Positions 17,976 to 26,909 of a DNA stretch of 64,000 nucleotides are shown here, in pieces. The DNA comes from JAKSSM01 sp045629065 (GTDB lineage Bacteria > Bacillota > Clostridia > Peptostreptococcales > Anaerovoracaceae). The notes beneath the pieces were generated by a model. The model made no database searches, was not told where the DNA came from, and saw only the letters and a list, made by a program, of their open reading frames with translations. How positions within the stretch are numbered: position 1 is the stretch's first letter; the number at the start of each line of letters is the position of its first letter. Position numbers and translations under genes: made by a program. The stretch lies in the NCBI GenBank assembly GCA_045629065.1, contig JAZQQK010000034.1, forward strand, positions 62,001-126,000, written 5' to 3'.

Positions 17976-19223
17976 CTAAATCTCCCTAACTAAATCTTCA
18001 AATTTAATAGTTTTTTGATCGCCAGTTACCATGTTTTTTAGTGTAACCTCGCCCTTTGCGAGCTCATCATCACCGATTACGATAGTAAACTTAGCCTTTT
18101 GCCTATCGGCATATTTAAACTGTCCCTTGAAGTTTCTTTGGAGGCAGTCCATTTGTACTTTTTTACCCTGCTTTCTTAAGTCGGACATAAGCTTCTGACC
18201 GTAGAGTTTAGCAGGTTCACCCATAACTGCGATGAATATATCGCAACCAGTTGGTTCTGGTATTTCGACTCCAGAGGCCTCAAGAAGCATCAGCAATCTT
18301 TCTTTACCAAGTCCAAATCCGACACCCGGCGTAGCAGGTCCTCCGACTTCTTCTACTAAGTTATCGTATCTCCCACCACCGCAAACCGTACCTTGTGCGC
18401 CGAGCGATGTAGTTACGAACTCAAAAGCAGTTTTAGTGTAGTAATCAAGACCTCTTACGATACCAGGATTTACTACATACTTGATACCCATAGCATCTAG
18501 ATTTTTCTTTAAATCATCAAAGCTTGCTTTGCAGTCATCGCAGAGAAAATCAATCATCATTGGTGCCCCTTCAACAAGCTTTTTGCAAACTGGGGATTTA
18601 CAGTCGAGAATTCTCATTGGATTCTTATCAAATCTAGTTTTACAAGTATCGCAGAGTTCATCATACTTTGGTTTTAAGAACTCTTTTAGCGCTGCTCTAT
18701 GTTTTGCCCTACAAGTTGGGCATCCAACTGAATTGATTTCTAGCTGTAGATCTTTAACGCCTAATGAATTTAAGAATTCATCGGCTAAAGCAATTATTTC
18801 GGCATCAGCTATCATATTTGGCGTTCCAAAAGTTTCAACACCGAATTGATGGAATTCTCTTAATCTGCCTGATTGAGGCTTCTCATATCTAAAACAAGGA
18901 ATATCATAATATAACTTTGTGGGTTGAACTTCAGCATATACATTGTGTTCAACATAAGCTCTTACTGCTGGTGAAGTCCCTTCGGGTTTAAGAGTAATTG
19001 ATCTCTTACCCATATCTTCAAAGGTGTACATTTCTTTTTGAACAACGTCTGTTGTATCACCTATACCTCTTTGGAAAAGTTCTGTGTGTTCGAATATTGG
19101 AGTTCTGACTTCTTTAAAGCCATAACGTTCACAAATATCTCGCCATTTATTTTCGATGTAGTGCCATTTATACACCTCATAAGGCATTATGTCTTTTGTT
19201 CCCTTAGGTGCGTTAGTAAGCAT
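17976..19223 (-). CDS. hisS: Histidyl-tRNA synthetase
   Basis: The 415-residue class II synthetase begins A-P-K-G-T-K-D-I-M-P and carries the histidine-specific R-G-L-D-Y-Y-T-K-T-A-F-E-F motif and motif 3 G-V-G-F-G-L-G-K-E-R-L. A cluster of cysteines at about 165-235 (C-P-T-C, C-D-T-C, C-K, C-D-D-C) suggests a zinc site in the insertion domain. The start has AAGGAGG and overlaps the hemZ end by 11 bases. Confidence 0.96.
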   Translation of the reverse strand: MLTNAPKGTKDIMPYEVYKWHYIENKWRDICERYGFKEVRTPIFEHTELFQRGIGDTTDVVQKEMYTFEDMGKRSITLKPEGTSPAVRAYVEHNVYAEVQPTKLYYDIPCFRYEKPQSGRLREFHQFGVETFGTPNMIADAEIIALADEFLNSLGVKDLQLEINSVGCPTCRAKHRAALKEFLKPKYDELCDTCKTRFDKNPMRILDCKSPVCKKLVEGAPMMIDFLCDDCKASFDDLKKNLDAMGIKYVVNPGIVRGLDYYTKTAFEFVTTSLGAQGTVCGGGRYDNLVEEVGGPATPGVGFGLGKERLLMLLEASGVEIPEPTGCDIFIAVMGEPAKLYGQKLMSDLRKQGKKVQMDCLQRNFKGQFKYADRQKAKFTIVIGDDELAKGEVTLKNMVTGDQKTIKFEDLVREI

Positions 19224-20577
19224 TTTCTACCTCCTTGAAAAATTGTTCTTCTTTACGATTTATCATCTCATCGATTCTATCGATGTAAACTTCATAATTT
19301 GAAACATTCGCTACTCTTTCTAAACGGTTTTCCTTATCAAAGTATATTTTTGAAATTCCGCCTGCACCTAAAGCTAAAATGCTTTGGCGCTCATCCATTA
19401 TGCGAATATTATATATGCAAGGCGTGTCATCCTTTGACCAGCCTACATTTTCAAAGTTTCCGGCCATATTTTTTAAACGATAAAGATAGTATGGCCTGTA
19501 GCCTTCCTTCCTGAGCTTAAAATCTGCGTTTTGAAGCATCTTTTTAACGTTTTCGGCCTGTTTTATGTTTAGATCCGAATCTTCTTCTATGAGCCTTGAA
19601 GCGCGTTTCACAGCTAATGTATGAACTGTGATGTTTTTAGGCTTTAATGCTAAAACCTGATTTAAAGTATTGTCAAAGTCTTCACAATTCTCTTCAGGCA
19701 AACCTGCTATTAAATCACAATTTATTGTTTGAATTCCAACATCATTTGCAATCTCAAAAGCATTTAATATGTCTGATGGTTTATGTGAACGACCTATCAG
19801 TTCAAGTGTTCGTTCTTTCATGGATTGTGGATTAATAGATATTCTTTCAATCCCATGATTTTTTATTACTTTAATCTTATCAAGAGTAATGGTGTCTGGT
19901 CTTCCAGCTTCAACCGTAAACTCTCTTAAATAGCTTAAATCAATGTTATTCTCTACAGTTGTGATCAATTCATCTAAAAGTTTTGCATTTAGTGTTGTTG
20001 GAGTGCCTCCTCCGATATAAATTGATTCAACTGTTAAATTCGTTTCTTTTAATCTCTTACCCACATAGGCAATTTCTTTATATAAGGCTTGAAGATACTT
20101 AATAATTTCAGATTCGGGCTTTTGATTAGATGTAAAGCTACAGTATAGACATCTTGTTGGGCAGAATGGAATTCCTATATAAAGTCCAACGGTACGATTA
20201 TTCGCTTTACCAAGAATATCTTCTTGATATTTAGCTATCTCAATTATCAAATTAGCCTTTTCATCAGAAATGTAATACTTGTTTTTTAAGATTTCTTTTG
20301 CTTCATTAACTTTATCTTTGCCTTCAAATCCTTGAGCTTCAAGCTCTTTGAATAATTCGCGAATCATTTTAACTGGTTTTACACCAGTTTGAATACCCCA
20401 GGCAGGTCTAATTCCAGTTATGGGTGAAAGTTCATCAAAGATTTTCCTTTTTAATGTTTCTTTGTCAATATCTATATCGTCAGTTACAATAACAGAATAC
20501 TCGCCAGAAGGTAAAAACACTCTAACGAGTTCCTCGACATTATTTCTTAAACTTTTAGGAATCTTAACCTCGTACAA
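19213..20577 (-). CDS. hemZ: HemZ-type radical SAM coproporphyrinogen dehydrogenase-like protein
   Basis: The 454-residue protein has a radical SAM cluster motif C139-x3-C143-x2-C146 followed by S-F, an I-G-G-G-T-P-T-T-L motif, and the HemZ-type N-terminal segment of about 125 residues. HemZ was named for oxygen-independent coproporphyrinogen III oxidation, but the family overlaps with HemW-like proteins, so the substrate is uncertain. The start is TTG at 20577, supported by AAAGGAG eight bases upstream; no nearby ATG fits. It overlaps the metallo-hydrolase gene by 14 bases and sits beside hisS, a common Clostridia arrangement. No other heme synthesis genes are in the window. Confidence 0.85.
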   Translation of the reverse strand: MYEVKIPKSLRNNVEELVRVFLPSGEYSVIVTDDIDIDKETLKRKIFDELSPITGIRPAWGIQTGVKPVKMIRELFKELEAQGFEGKDKVNEAKEILKNKYYISDEKANLIIEIAKYQEDILGKANNRTVGLYIGIPFCPTRCLYCSFTSNQKPESEIIKYLQALYKEIAYVGKRLKETNLTVESIYIGGGTPTTLNAKLLDELITTVENNIDLSYLREFTVEAGRPDTITLDKIKVIKNHGIERISINPQSMKERTLELIGRSHKPSDILNAFEIANDVGIQTINCDLIAGLPEENCEDFDNTLNQVLALKPKNITVHTLAVKRASRLIEEDSDLNIKQAENVKKMLQNADFKLRKEGYRPYYLYRLKNMAGNFENVGWSKDDTPCIYNIRIMDERQSILALGAGGISKIYFDKENRLERVANVSNYEVYIDRIDEMINRKEEQFFKEVENAY

Positions 20578-21190
20578 ATGGGTTCTCCTTCTTTTCTAAA
20601 CCTATATTTGAAAAGGAATCGTGACCTGGTAAAACAATTGTGTCATCAGGTAAATTAAATAGTTTGTTTTGTATAGATTTTAGTAGTTGGTTCATGTCTC
20701 CACCATAAAAATCGGTTCTTCCAACAGATAAGTGGAAAAGTGTATCTCCAGTGAATACATAACCTTTTGTGTAAATACTCATTCCACCTTTTGTGTGCCC
20801 AGGCGTAGATATAAACTCTAAATCAATATTTCCAACTTTTAAGTGGTCGCCATGATTTACTAAAATATCAGGATTTACGATAACATCGTGTCCAAACATG
20901 CCAAATGAGTAGTTTATGTCAGGATTCATTAACATTTCAACTTCTTTTTCGCTAGCAACGATTTTAGCATCCGGAAAAGTATCTTTACATTTTTGAACCC
21001 CACCGATATGATCGCCGTGTCCATGAGTCAAAACAATGTAATTAATGTGAATATTGTTTTGATTAATATCTTTTGTGATGTATGGATAATAATCGCCGGG
21101 ATCGACTATAAAGCCTTCATTGGTATCTTCATCGTATGCGATATATGTATTGACCTCTATCGGTCCTGTTACATAGTGTAAAAATTTCAT
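20564..21190 (-). CDS. Metallo-beta-lactamase fold hydrolase, glyoxalase II-like
   Basis: The 208-residue protein carries T-H56-x-H58-x-D60-H61-I-G-G, a later T-P-G-H-T-K-G-G and a terminal L-P-G-H, the metal ligands of glyoxalase II-type hydrolases. It lacks the roughly 50-residue C-terminal substrate domain of true glyoxalase II, so the substrate is open. It lies between dtd and hemZ, as in many Clostridia. The ribosome site before the ATG at 21190 is weak and distant. Confidence 0.85.
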   Translation of the reverse strand: MKFLHYVTGPIEVNTYIAYDEDTNEGFIVDPGDYYPYITKDINQNNIHINYIVLTHGHGDHIGGVQKCKDTFPDAKIVASEKEVEMLMNPDINYSFGMFGHDVIVNPDILVNHGDHLKVGNIDLEFISTPGHTKGGMSIYTKGYVFTGDTLFHLSVGRTDFYGGDMNQLLKSIQNKLFNLPDDTIVLPGHDSFSNIGLEKKENPFVRG

Positions 21191-21192
21191 AA

Positions 21193-21642
21193 TTAAAATA
21201 ATTTCCTGCTATCTAAGAGAATTGTTACTGGACCATCGTTATTAATTCTTATCAACATTTCAGCTTGAAAAACACCTTCTTCAACTTGAATACCAGTTGA
21301 CCTAACTTTCTCATTGAACTCTTTATAAAGGCGTTTTGCTTCATCTGGAGGTGCTGCCTTGGTGAATGAAGGGCGATTCCCTTTTCTAACATCACCTAGG
21401 AGTGTGAACTGAGAGATGCTAAGAACTGAGCCATTAACATCAGCTAATGAAAGGTTCATCTTGTCATCTGAATCCTCAAAAACGCGTAATTGAGTTACTT
21501 TCTTTATAATGTAGTCTAAGTCTGCTTCGGTGTCTCCTTCTTCAACTCCAAGCAGAACCACAAAGCCCTTACTAATTGCACCTGTTATTTTATTATCAAC
21601 TGTGCAATCCGCATCAGTAACTCTTTGAACAACAGCTCTCAT
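21193..21642 (-). CDS. dtd: D-aminoacyl-tRNA deacylase
   Basis: Dtd removes D-amino acids and glycine mischarged onto tRNA. The 149-residue length is typical. Both active-site signatures are present: S-I-S-Q-F-T-L (S-Q-x-x motif) at about 79-85 and N-D-G-P-V-T near 136-141 with the cross-subunit Gly-Pro. The ATG overlaps the relA stop as TAATG, with GAGGG upstream. relA-dtd is a conserved pair. Confidence 0.95.
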   Translation of the reverse strand: MRAVVQRVTDADCTVDNKITGAISKGFVVLLGVEEGDTEADLDYIIKKVTQLRVFEDSDDKMNLSLADVNGSVLSISQFTLLGDVRKGNRPSFTKAAPPDEAKRLYKEFNEKVRSTGIQVEEGVFQAEMLIRINNDGPVTILLDSRKLF

Positions 21643-23846
21643 TATACCCTCGCTCTATAAACATCTATTACGCCTTCAACAGCCCTTAAACTTCTAAAAA
21701 CTTTTTCCATCTGCTGAGTTGATGAAATGGATAGCGTAATTGTCATATTAGCAATACCTTCTTTATTAACCTTTGCATTTACGCCTGAAAGGTTAACATC
21801 TAAATCTTCACAAGTTCTTGAAATATCCGAGAGAATTCCACGTCTATCTTTACAGATAAGGTTAATATCTGTTTCGTATGACTTTCCACCCTCTTTTTCT
21901 TCCCATGTGACATCTATAAAACGTGCTTTTTCCTGCTCTGGCATTGCTAAAATATTGGAACAATCATATCTATGAACTGAAATGCCACGACCTTTTGTGA
22001 TGAATCCTATTATTTCATCACCAGGAACAGGGTTACAGCATCTTGCAATTTTTATCATTAGATTGTCATAACCTTTAACAGTGATGCCTGGGTTATCACG
22101 TCTATGTTTTTCTATTCTTTGTCTCTTGATTTCGTTATCTTTTACGGCTTCGATAACTTCCTCGTTAGACTTAGGCATTTCGGCCTTAATTTTTTCTTCA
22201 TGATAGCTAATTAATAAATTAGCAAATTTAGAAAGAACTGAGCCACCGTTTGCAATTTGAGTGAAGCCCTCATCTGAATTGGTGAACTTCATCTCTTTCA
22301 TAGCTCGATTTATGAATTCGGCCTTTGCAATTAGAGCAGTATCAAAACCTTTCTTACGAATTGCCTTATCAAGCATATCCTTGCCCTTATCAATAGTATC
22401 AGAACGGTTTTCTTTCTTTAACCATTGACGGATCTTGTTTCTAGCTCCAGATGTTTTTGCAATGAGTAGCCAGTCAACAGATGGACCATTAGAATTTGAT
22501 GATGTAACAATCTCTACAATGTCTCCATTGCAAAGCTTGTAATCAATAGGAACCATTCGGTTGTTAACCTTAGCACCTACGCATTTATAACCTACTGCAG
22601 AGTGAATCTTAAACGCAAAGTCCAAAGGTGTTGAACCATTAGGAAGTTCTATTACTTCTCCGCGTGGTGTGAATACGAATACCTGACTTGCAAATAAGTC
22701 TACTTTCATCGACTCTAAGAACTCTTTAGGGTCGTTTACGTCTTTTTCAAGTTCGAGTGATTGTCTAAGCCAAGCGAGTTTAAGATCATCTAATGATTGA
22801 GACCCTTTATCGTCGCCTTCTTTATACTTCCAGTGTGCAGCAATACCATATTCAGCAACTCTATGCATCTCCTTAGTTCTTATCTGAATTTCAAAAGGTT
22901 CGCCATTATCACTTATGACCGTAGTATGTAAAGACTGATACATATTAGGTTTTGGCATAGCTATGAAATCTTTGAATCTGCCAGGAATAGGAGTCCAAAG
23001 TTCATGAACAGCACCCAGAACCGCATAGCAATCTCTAATTGAATCAACGATAACTCTGACGGCTATGAGGTCAAAAAGTTCATCAATCTGCTTGTGTTGA
23101 GTTAGCATTTTTCTATAAATTGAATAGTAATGCTTTGCTCTGCCGTAAATATCATATTCTAAATTCATGGTCTTGAGAGATTCTTTGATATGTTCGATAA
23201 CGGCATTGATAGTGCTCTCTCTTTCCGCAGTTTTTTGTGAAACTTTTACAACCAAATCTTTGAATTCTTCAGGATGAAGATATCTTAAAGCCAAATCTTC
23301 GAGTTCGAACTTTACTCTGTAGATTCCTAATCTTCCGGCTAAAGGTGCATAAATTTCAAGAGTCTCAGCACACTTTTCTTGGATTTTTTCAGGCTTCATA
23401 TACTCCATAGTTCTCATGTTATGAAGTCTATCCGCAAGCTTAATGATAAGAACACGGATATCTTTTGACATGGCTAAGAACATCTTTCTGAAATTTTCTG
23501 CCTGGATTTCTTCCTTTGACTCGTACTTGATTGAACCGAGCTTTGTAACACCATCAACTAAGACAAGAATTTCATTATTAAAATCTCTTACTAAATCCTC
23601 TGGTGAGTAATCAGTATCTTCAATTACATCATGTAAAAGCCCACCGACGATTGTATGCTCGTCCATACCCATTTCAGCTAATATGAGTGCAACTTGAATT
23701 GGGTGAATGATATAAGGTTCTCCACTCTTTCTAAGTTGTCCCTCATGTTTAGCACTGGCGATGTCGAAAGCTTTTTCAATCATTTCAGTGTTGTACTTAG
23801 GATTAATATTCAGGATTTTGTCTAAAAATTCTTGCTTAGTTAACAT
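21642..23846 (-). CDS. rel: RelA/SpoT family (p)ppGpp synthetase/hydrolase
   Basis: This 734-residue bifunctional Rel protein controls the stringent response. The HD hydrolase domain (about 20-150) retains G-G-L-L-H-D-V-I-E-D-T-D, so hydrolysis should be active. The synthetase domain follows (about 200-350, including Y-Q-S-L-H-T-T-V), then TGS (about 390-450) and a C-terminal ACT domain (about 660-734). The start ATG at 23846 has no convincing Shine-Dalgarno sequence and lies 11 bases after the secDF stop. In many Clostridia recJ and apt lie between secDF and rel; here they are absent. Confidence 0.96.
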   Translation of the reverse strand: MLTKQEFLDKILNINPKYNTEMIEKAFDIASAKHEGQLRKSGEPYIIHPIQVALILAEMGMDEHTIVGGLLHDVIEDTDYSPEDLVRDFNNEILVLVDGVTKLGSIKYESKEEIQAENFRKMFLAMSKDIRVLIIKLADRLHNMRTMEYMKPEKIQEKCAETLEIYAPLAGRLGIYRVKFELEDLALRYLHPEEFKDLVVKVSQKTAERESTINAVIEHIKESLKTMNLEYDIYGRAKHYYSIYRKMLTQHKQIDELFDLIAVRVIVDSIRDCYAVLGAVHELWTPIPGRFKDFIAMPKPNMYQSLHTTVISDNGEPFEIQIRTKEMHRVAEYGIAAHWKYKEGDDKGSQSLDDLKLAWLRQSLELEKDVNDPKEFLESMKVDLFASQVFVFTPRGEVIELPNGSTPLDFAFKIHSAVGYKCVGAKVNNRMVPIDYKLCNGDIVEIVTSSNSNGPSVDWLLIAKTSGARNKIRQWLKKENRSDTIDKGKDMLDKAIRKKGFDTALIAKAEFINRAMKEMKFTNSDEGFTQIANGGSVLSKFANLLISYHEEKIKAEMPKSNEEVIEAVKDNEIKRQRIEKHRRDNPGITVKGYDNLMIKIARCCNPVPGDEIIGFITKGRGISVHRYDCSNILAMPEQEKARFIDVTWEEKEGGKSYETDINLICKDRRGILSDISRTCEDLDVNLSGVNAKVNKEGIANMTITLSISSTQQMEKVFRSLRAVEGVIDVYRARV

Positions 23847-23857
23847 TTCTTAATAAA

Positions 23858-26083
23858 TTATTTGCTCTTCTTTGCGCTCTTTTGAGCTTTTTTAGCATCA
23901 GCTAAATACTTGGATTGTTCTTTTTTCTTATTAAAGTCATAGTATAAAGGTGTGCAGATGCAGATTGATGAGTAGCAACCTACGATTACGCCTACCATAA
24001 GTGGTACTATGAACTCAGAAATTGATGATGAAACCATGACAAGAAGTGGAATCATTACAACGAGTGTTGTAAGTGATGTAACTGTTGTTCTGTTCAAAGT
24101 TTCATTGATAGCAGCATTCAAGTTTGTAAATGAATCTCTTCTTGGATTAAGTCTCTTAACTTCACGGCATCTATCGAATATAACGATAGTATCGTTGATG
24201 GAATAACCTACTAATGTAAGAATAGCAGCAATGAATGGGTTATTAACTGTATATCCAAAGATTGCATAGAATGCAATTACCATTAAAGCATCGTGTAATA
24301 CTCCGATTACAGCGGCAAGACCGAACTTCCACTCTTTGAATCTGATGATTACATAGATAAGCATACCCAATGATGCTAATGCAATTGATTTAACTGCGTT
24401 AGCTTTTAATTCTTTACCAACTGTAGGACCAAATTCTTCTGATGCAAGTACATCATCTTGAGTACACTTGAATGTCTTTGACAATGTATCGACAATTTCA
24501 ACTCTCTCTTCGTTTTCAAGAGCATGAATAGTCTTTATTTGAATTTGAGTATTTCCTTCACCAGTATAGATAATTGTTGGATCAAGCTTATAGCTATCTA
24601 AAGCTTTTTCTACTTCCTTGATATCTACCTGCTCATGCATTTCGATTTGAATTGTAGTACCACCTGTAAAGTCAATACCATAATTCAGACCACCACATAA
24701 TGTGATAACAAGACCAGCTACGATAATAACTGATGAAATGATGTAGAATATCTTTCTTTTTCCAATAAAGTTGAGCTGTCTATGTAATATTGCTTTTGGA
24801 GTTCCATCAGCTTTGCAGCCAAAGAGTTTTACATTTGAAAGCTTCTTTGATGAAGCCATTAATGAAATGAAAAGCTGAGTAATGATTACGGCAGTAAAGA
24901 TACTTAACACGATACCAATCATGAGTGTAACAGCGAAGCCCTTAACAACAGTAGTACCGATTTCGAAAAGAACTACTGCAGCAATCAATGTTGTAATCTG
25001 GGCATCGAGTACTGTTGCTACGGCGTTCTTGAATCCTGCATCTACAGCTACTCTGATTGACTTGCCTGCGCCGATTTCTTCTTTGATTCTGTCAAATATA
25101 ATTACGTTAGCATCTACAGCCATACCTATTGAAAGAATGAGAGCAGCGATTCCAGGGAGTGTAAGAACAATATTGAATGCTGCCATACCCCATACGAAGA
25201 GAACTACGTAAAGGATTAATGCGATGTCAGCAACAACGCCTAAAAGTCCAAAGAAAATGATCATTACTATGAATACGAGTAAAAGACCGATTCCGCCAGC
25301 TATGATTGACTTGTCTAACGCATTAGCACCGATAGTAGCTGATTGAACGGATGATTGAACTTCAACTAAATCTACTGGAAGAGCACCGCCTCTGATGAGT
25401 GCAGCCTTTGTAGTAGCATCAGCTAAAGAGAAACCTCCAGTGATTTCGCAATTACCGCCAGGGATAACGCCTAAAACTCTTGGATGAGTGATAATAACAT
25501 CGTCAAGAACAATAGCAATTTCATCAGCAGCGATTGCTTCGCTATCGTATGGAGTTAATGTTTTGTTGTATGCTTTTCTAGTAGCTTCTTCAAATAAAGC
25601 GGCACCAGAAGGATCTAATTCGAGAAGGATCTTATAAGCAGCACCATCTGTAGCTACTTGAGCATCTTTAACATATGAACCATCTAAAGCAACTGATCCG
25701 TCGCAAAGAACGAATAATAACTTAGCTGTAGTTCCGATAGATTCGATGGCCTTATTAGGATCATCATATCCTGGTAATTCAACTCTGATTCTGTTCTTTC
25801 CTTCAACTGCAACTGTAGCTTCAGAAACACCGAGCTGATTTACACGGTTATTGATGACTTCTCTAGTTTGTTCCATCAATTCTTTTAATTCTTCATCACT
25901 AAGGCCTAAATCATCGGTTTGCGCTTCAAGTACTGCGTATACACCTCCGTTGATATCTAAGCCATATTTAATTTCGTCCTTAACGTTCTTTAAATCTCCA
26001 AGACCGTATAAGGAAACGAAGCAGCCAAATACTGTTACAAGTAACACTAAAATGACTAAAACTCGTTTAACACCTAAACTCAT
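23858..26083 (-). CDS. secDF: SecDF protein-export membrane fusion protein
   Basis: SecD and SecF are fused in one 741-residue chain: the SecD half (about 1-430) with its large exported P1 domain and D-A-N-V-I-I-F-D-R motif, and the SecF half (about 440-720) with G-I-D-F-T-G-G and N-D-T-I-V-I-F-D-R. Both membrane motifs of the proton-driven export motor are intact. I chose the ATG at 26081-26083 with GAGAGGTTATT upstream; an in-frame GTG at 26137 falls inside the leader hairpin. The promoter lies about 75 bases upstream. It probably heads the 18-kb gene run that ends at the M24 gene. Confidence 0.95.
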   Translation of the reverse strand: MSLGVKRVLVILVLLVTVFGCFVSLYGLGDLKNVKDEIKYGLDINGGVYAVLEAQTDDLGLSDEELKELMEQTREVINNRVNQLGVSEATVAVEGKNRIRVELPGYDDPNKAIESIGTTAKLLFVLCDGSVALDGSYVKDAQVATDGAAYKILLELDPSGAALFEEATRKAYNKTLTPYDSEAIAADEIAIVLDDVIITHPRVLGVIPGGNCEITGGFSLADATTKAALIRGGALPVDLVEVQSSVQSATIGANALDKSIIAGGIGLLLVFIVMIIFFGLLGVVADIALILYVVLFVWGMAAFNIVLTLPGIAALILSIGMAVDANVIIFDRIKEEIGAGKSIRVAVDAGFKNAVATVLDAQITTLIAAVVLFEIGTTVVKGFAVTLMIGIVLSIFTAVIITQLFISLMASSKKLSNVKLFGCKADGTPKAILHRQLNFIGKRKIFYIISSVIIVAGLVITLCGGLNYGIDFTGGTTIQIEMHEQVDIKEVEKALDSYKLDPTIIYTGEGNTQIQIKTIHALENEERVEIVDTLSKTFKCTQDDVLASEEFGPTVGKELKANAVKSIALASLGMLIYVIIRFKEWKFGLAAVIGVLHDALMVIAFYAIFGYTVNNPFIAAILTLVGYSINDTIVIFDRCREVKRLNPRRDSFTNLNAAINETLNRTTVTSLTTLVVMIPLLVMVSSSISEFIVPLMVGVIVGCYSSICICTPLYYDFNKKKEQSKYLADAKKAQKSAKKSK

Positions 26084-26122
26084 TTTTAAATAACCTCTCA
26101 ATACATAAAATTTGTCGCGATT

Positions 26123-26151
26123 TATAGAATGCAACACTTAGGCATTCTATA
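26123..26151 (-). other. Inverted repeat in the secDF 5' leader
   Basis: A perfect 10-bp inverted repeat (arms 26123-26132 and 26142-26151, loop 9 bases) lies just downstream of the predicted transcription start and about 40 bases before the secDF start codon. There is no T-run after it, so it is not a terminator. An RNA hairpin or protein site are both possible. Confidence 0.5.
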
Positions 26152-26157
26152 TTGTCA

Positions 26158-26186
26158 ATTTTACTACTTTCTACTATCTATTACAA
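26158..26186 (-). promoter_or_regulatory. Promoter of secDF
   Basis: TTGTAA (26181-26186) and TAAAAT (26158-26163) are separated by 17 bases on the minus strand. The predicted start places the 10-bp hairpin at the beginning of the mRNA. A nearby TTGACA has no matching -10. Confidence 0.55.
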
Positions 26187-26222
26187 GATTATATATGGTT
26201 ATATATAGTATATTTTTTAATA

Positions 26223-26249
26223 CAAAAAGACCCCGCAAATAGCGAGGTC
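26223..26249 (-). terminator. Intrinsic terminator of yajC
   Basis: On the minus strand an 8-bp stem (arms 26242-26249 and 26229-26236, one G-U pair) is followed by TTTTTG. It lies just after the yajC stop and before the secDF promoter, so it separates the two export genes. Confidence 0.85.
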
Positions 26250-26274
26250 CTATTCTCTAGTTTAGATTGTAGAA

Positions 26275-26730
26275 TTATTTTTCTTCAGTAGCCTTAACTT
26301 CTTCAACCACTTCTTCAGCTTTAGCTTCAACAGCTTCTTCTACTTTTGCTTCTGCTTCAGCAACAGGTTCTTCAGCCTTTTTAAGCTTCTTTGGCATAGC
26401 TTTCTTTACTGGTTCTTCTTCAACTTCTTCTTCCTTTTGAGCCCTCTTAGCTGATGGCTTAACAACAGAAGATACAGCCCACTTCATGAATTCTACTTTA
26501 ACTTTTTCAGTACCAATCTGAACTACGATTGAGTCTTCTTTTGTCTTTACAATTTTACCGAAAATACCGCCGATTGTGATGATTTCATCACCAACCTGGA
26601 GGTTATTTCTCATATCTTTAACTTCTTTGTCTTTCTTTCTCTGTGGTCTAATCATTAAGAAATACATAACCACGATTAAAAGAATAAGTGGTAAAAATGA
26701 CATTAAACTTGATCCTGATCCGCCGCTCAT
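26275..26730 (-). CDS. yajC: Preprotein translocase subunit YajC with a charged C-terminal tail
   Basis: YajC associates with SecDF in the membrane. The 151-residue protein has one transmembrane segment (about 9-26), the R-P-Q-R-K-K-x-K-E junction, and the core V-G-D-E-I-I-T-I-G-G-I-F-G. After about residue 97 comes a 54-residue tail made almost only of Glu, Ala, Lys and Val, beyond the usual YajC length of about 90-110. The ATG follows GAGGAG. The gene starts 37 bases after the tRNA-Leu and has no promoter of its own, so it is probably transcribed with the tRNA, ending at the terminator downstream. Confidence 0.93.
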   Translation of the reverse strand: MSGGSGSSLMSFLPLILLIVVMYFLMIRPQRKKDKEVKDMRNNLQVGDEIITIGGIFGKIVKTKEDSIVVQIGTEKVKVEFMKWAVSSVVKPSAKRAQKEEEVEEEPVKKAMPKKLKKAEEPVAEAEAKVEEAVEAKAEEVVEEVKATEEK

Positions 26731-26767
26731 ATTTATCTCCTCTCGAGTTTGAAAATTATTAACTAAA

Positions 26768-26854
26768 TGGTGCCGGCGATGGGATTTGAACCCATACCCT
26801 GTCGCCAGGACGGGATTTTGAGTCCCGCACGTCTGCCAGTTCCATCACGCCGGC
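26768..26854 (-). tRNA. tRNA-Leu(CAA)
   Basis: The minus strand folds as a class II tRNA. The acceptor stem is GCCGGCG paired with CGCCGGC, followed by A and an encoded CCA (26768-26770). The anticodon stem GGGA/TCCC holds loop C-T-C-A-A-A-A, giving anticodon CAA (reads UUG). A long variable arm and the GGTTCAAATCC T-arm are present. It has its own promoter, and no terminator separates it from yajC. Confidence 0.97.
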
Positions 26855-26873
26855 TTAATACCGTAATGTAAGC

Positions 26874-26902
26874 ATTTTAGCATAATAAACTGACGATTTC
26901 AA
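26874..26902 (-). promoter_or_regulatory. Promoter of tRNA-Leu and probably yajC
   Basis: TTGAAA (26897-26902) and TAAAAT (26874-26879) are 17 bases apart, about 20 bases before the tRNA 5' end. Confidence 0.75.
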
Positions 26903-26909
26903 TATTTTT

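Noticed and set aside
12171..19223. T-box leaders for leuS, aspS or hisS
   Set aside because: The gaps before these genes are 13, 3 and negative bases, leaving no room for a leader.
24882..25211. Plus-strand open frame opposite secDF
   Set aside because: Shadow of the SecD coding frame; composition is rich in Thr/Ile/Ala from reversed membrane codons.
26148..26153. TTGACA near the secDF leader as a -35 element
   Set aside because: No -10 occurs 16-18 bases downstream; the TTGTAA/TAAAAT pair just upstream fits better.
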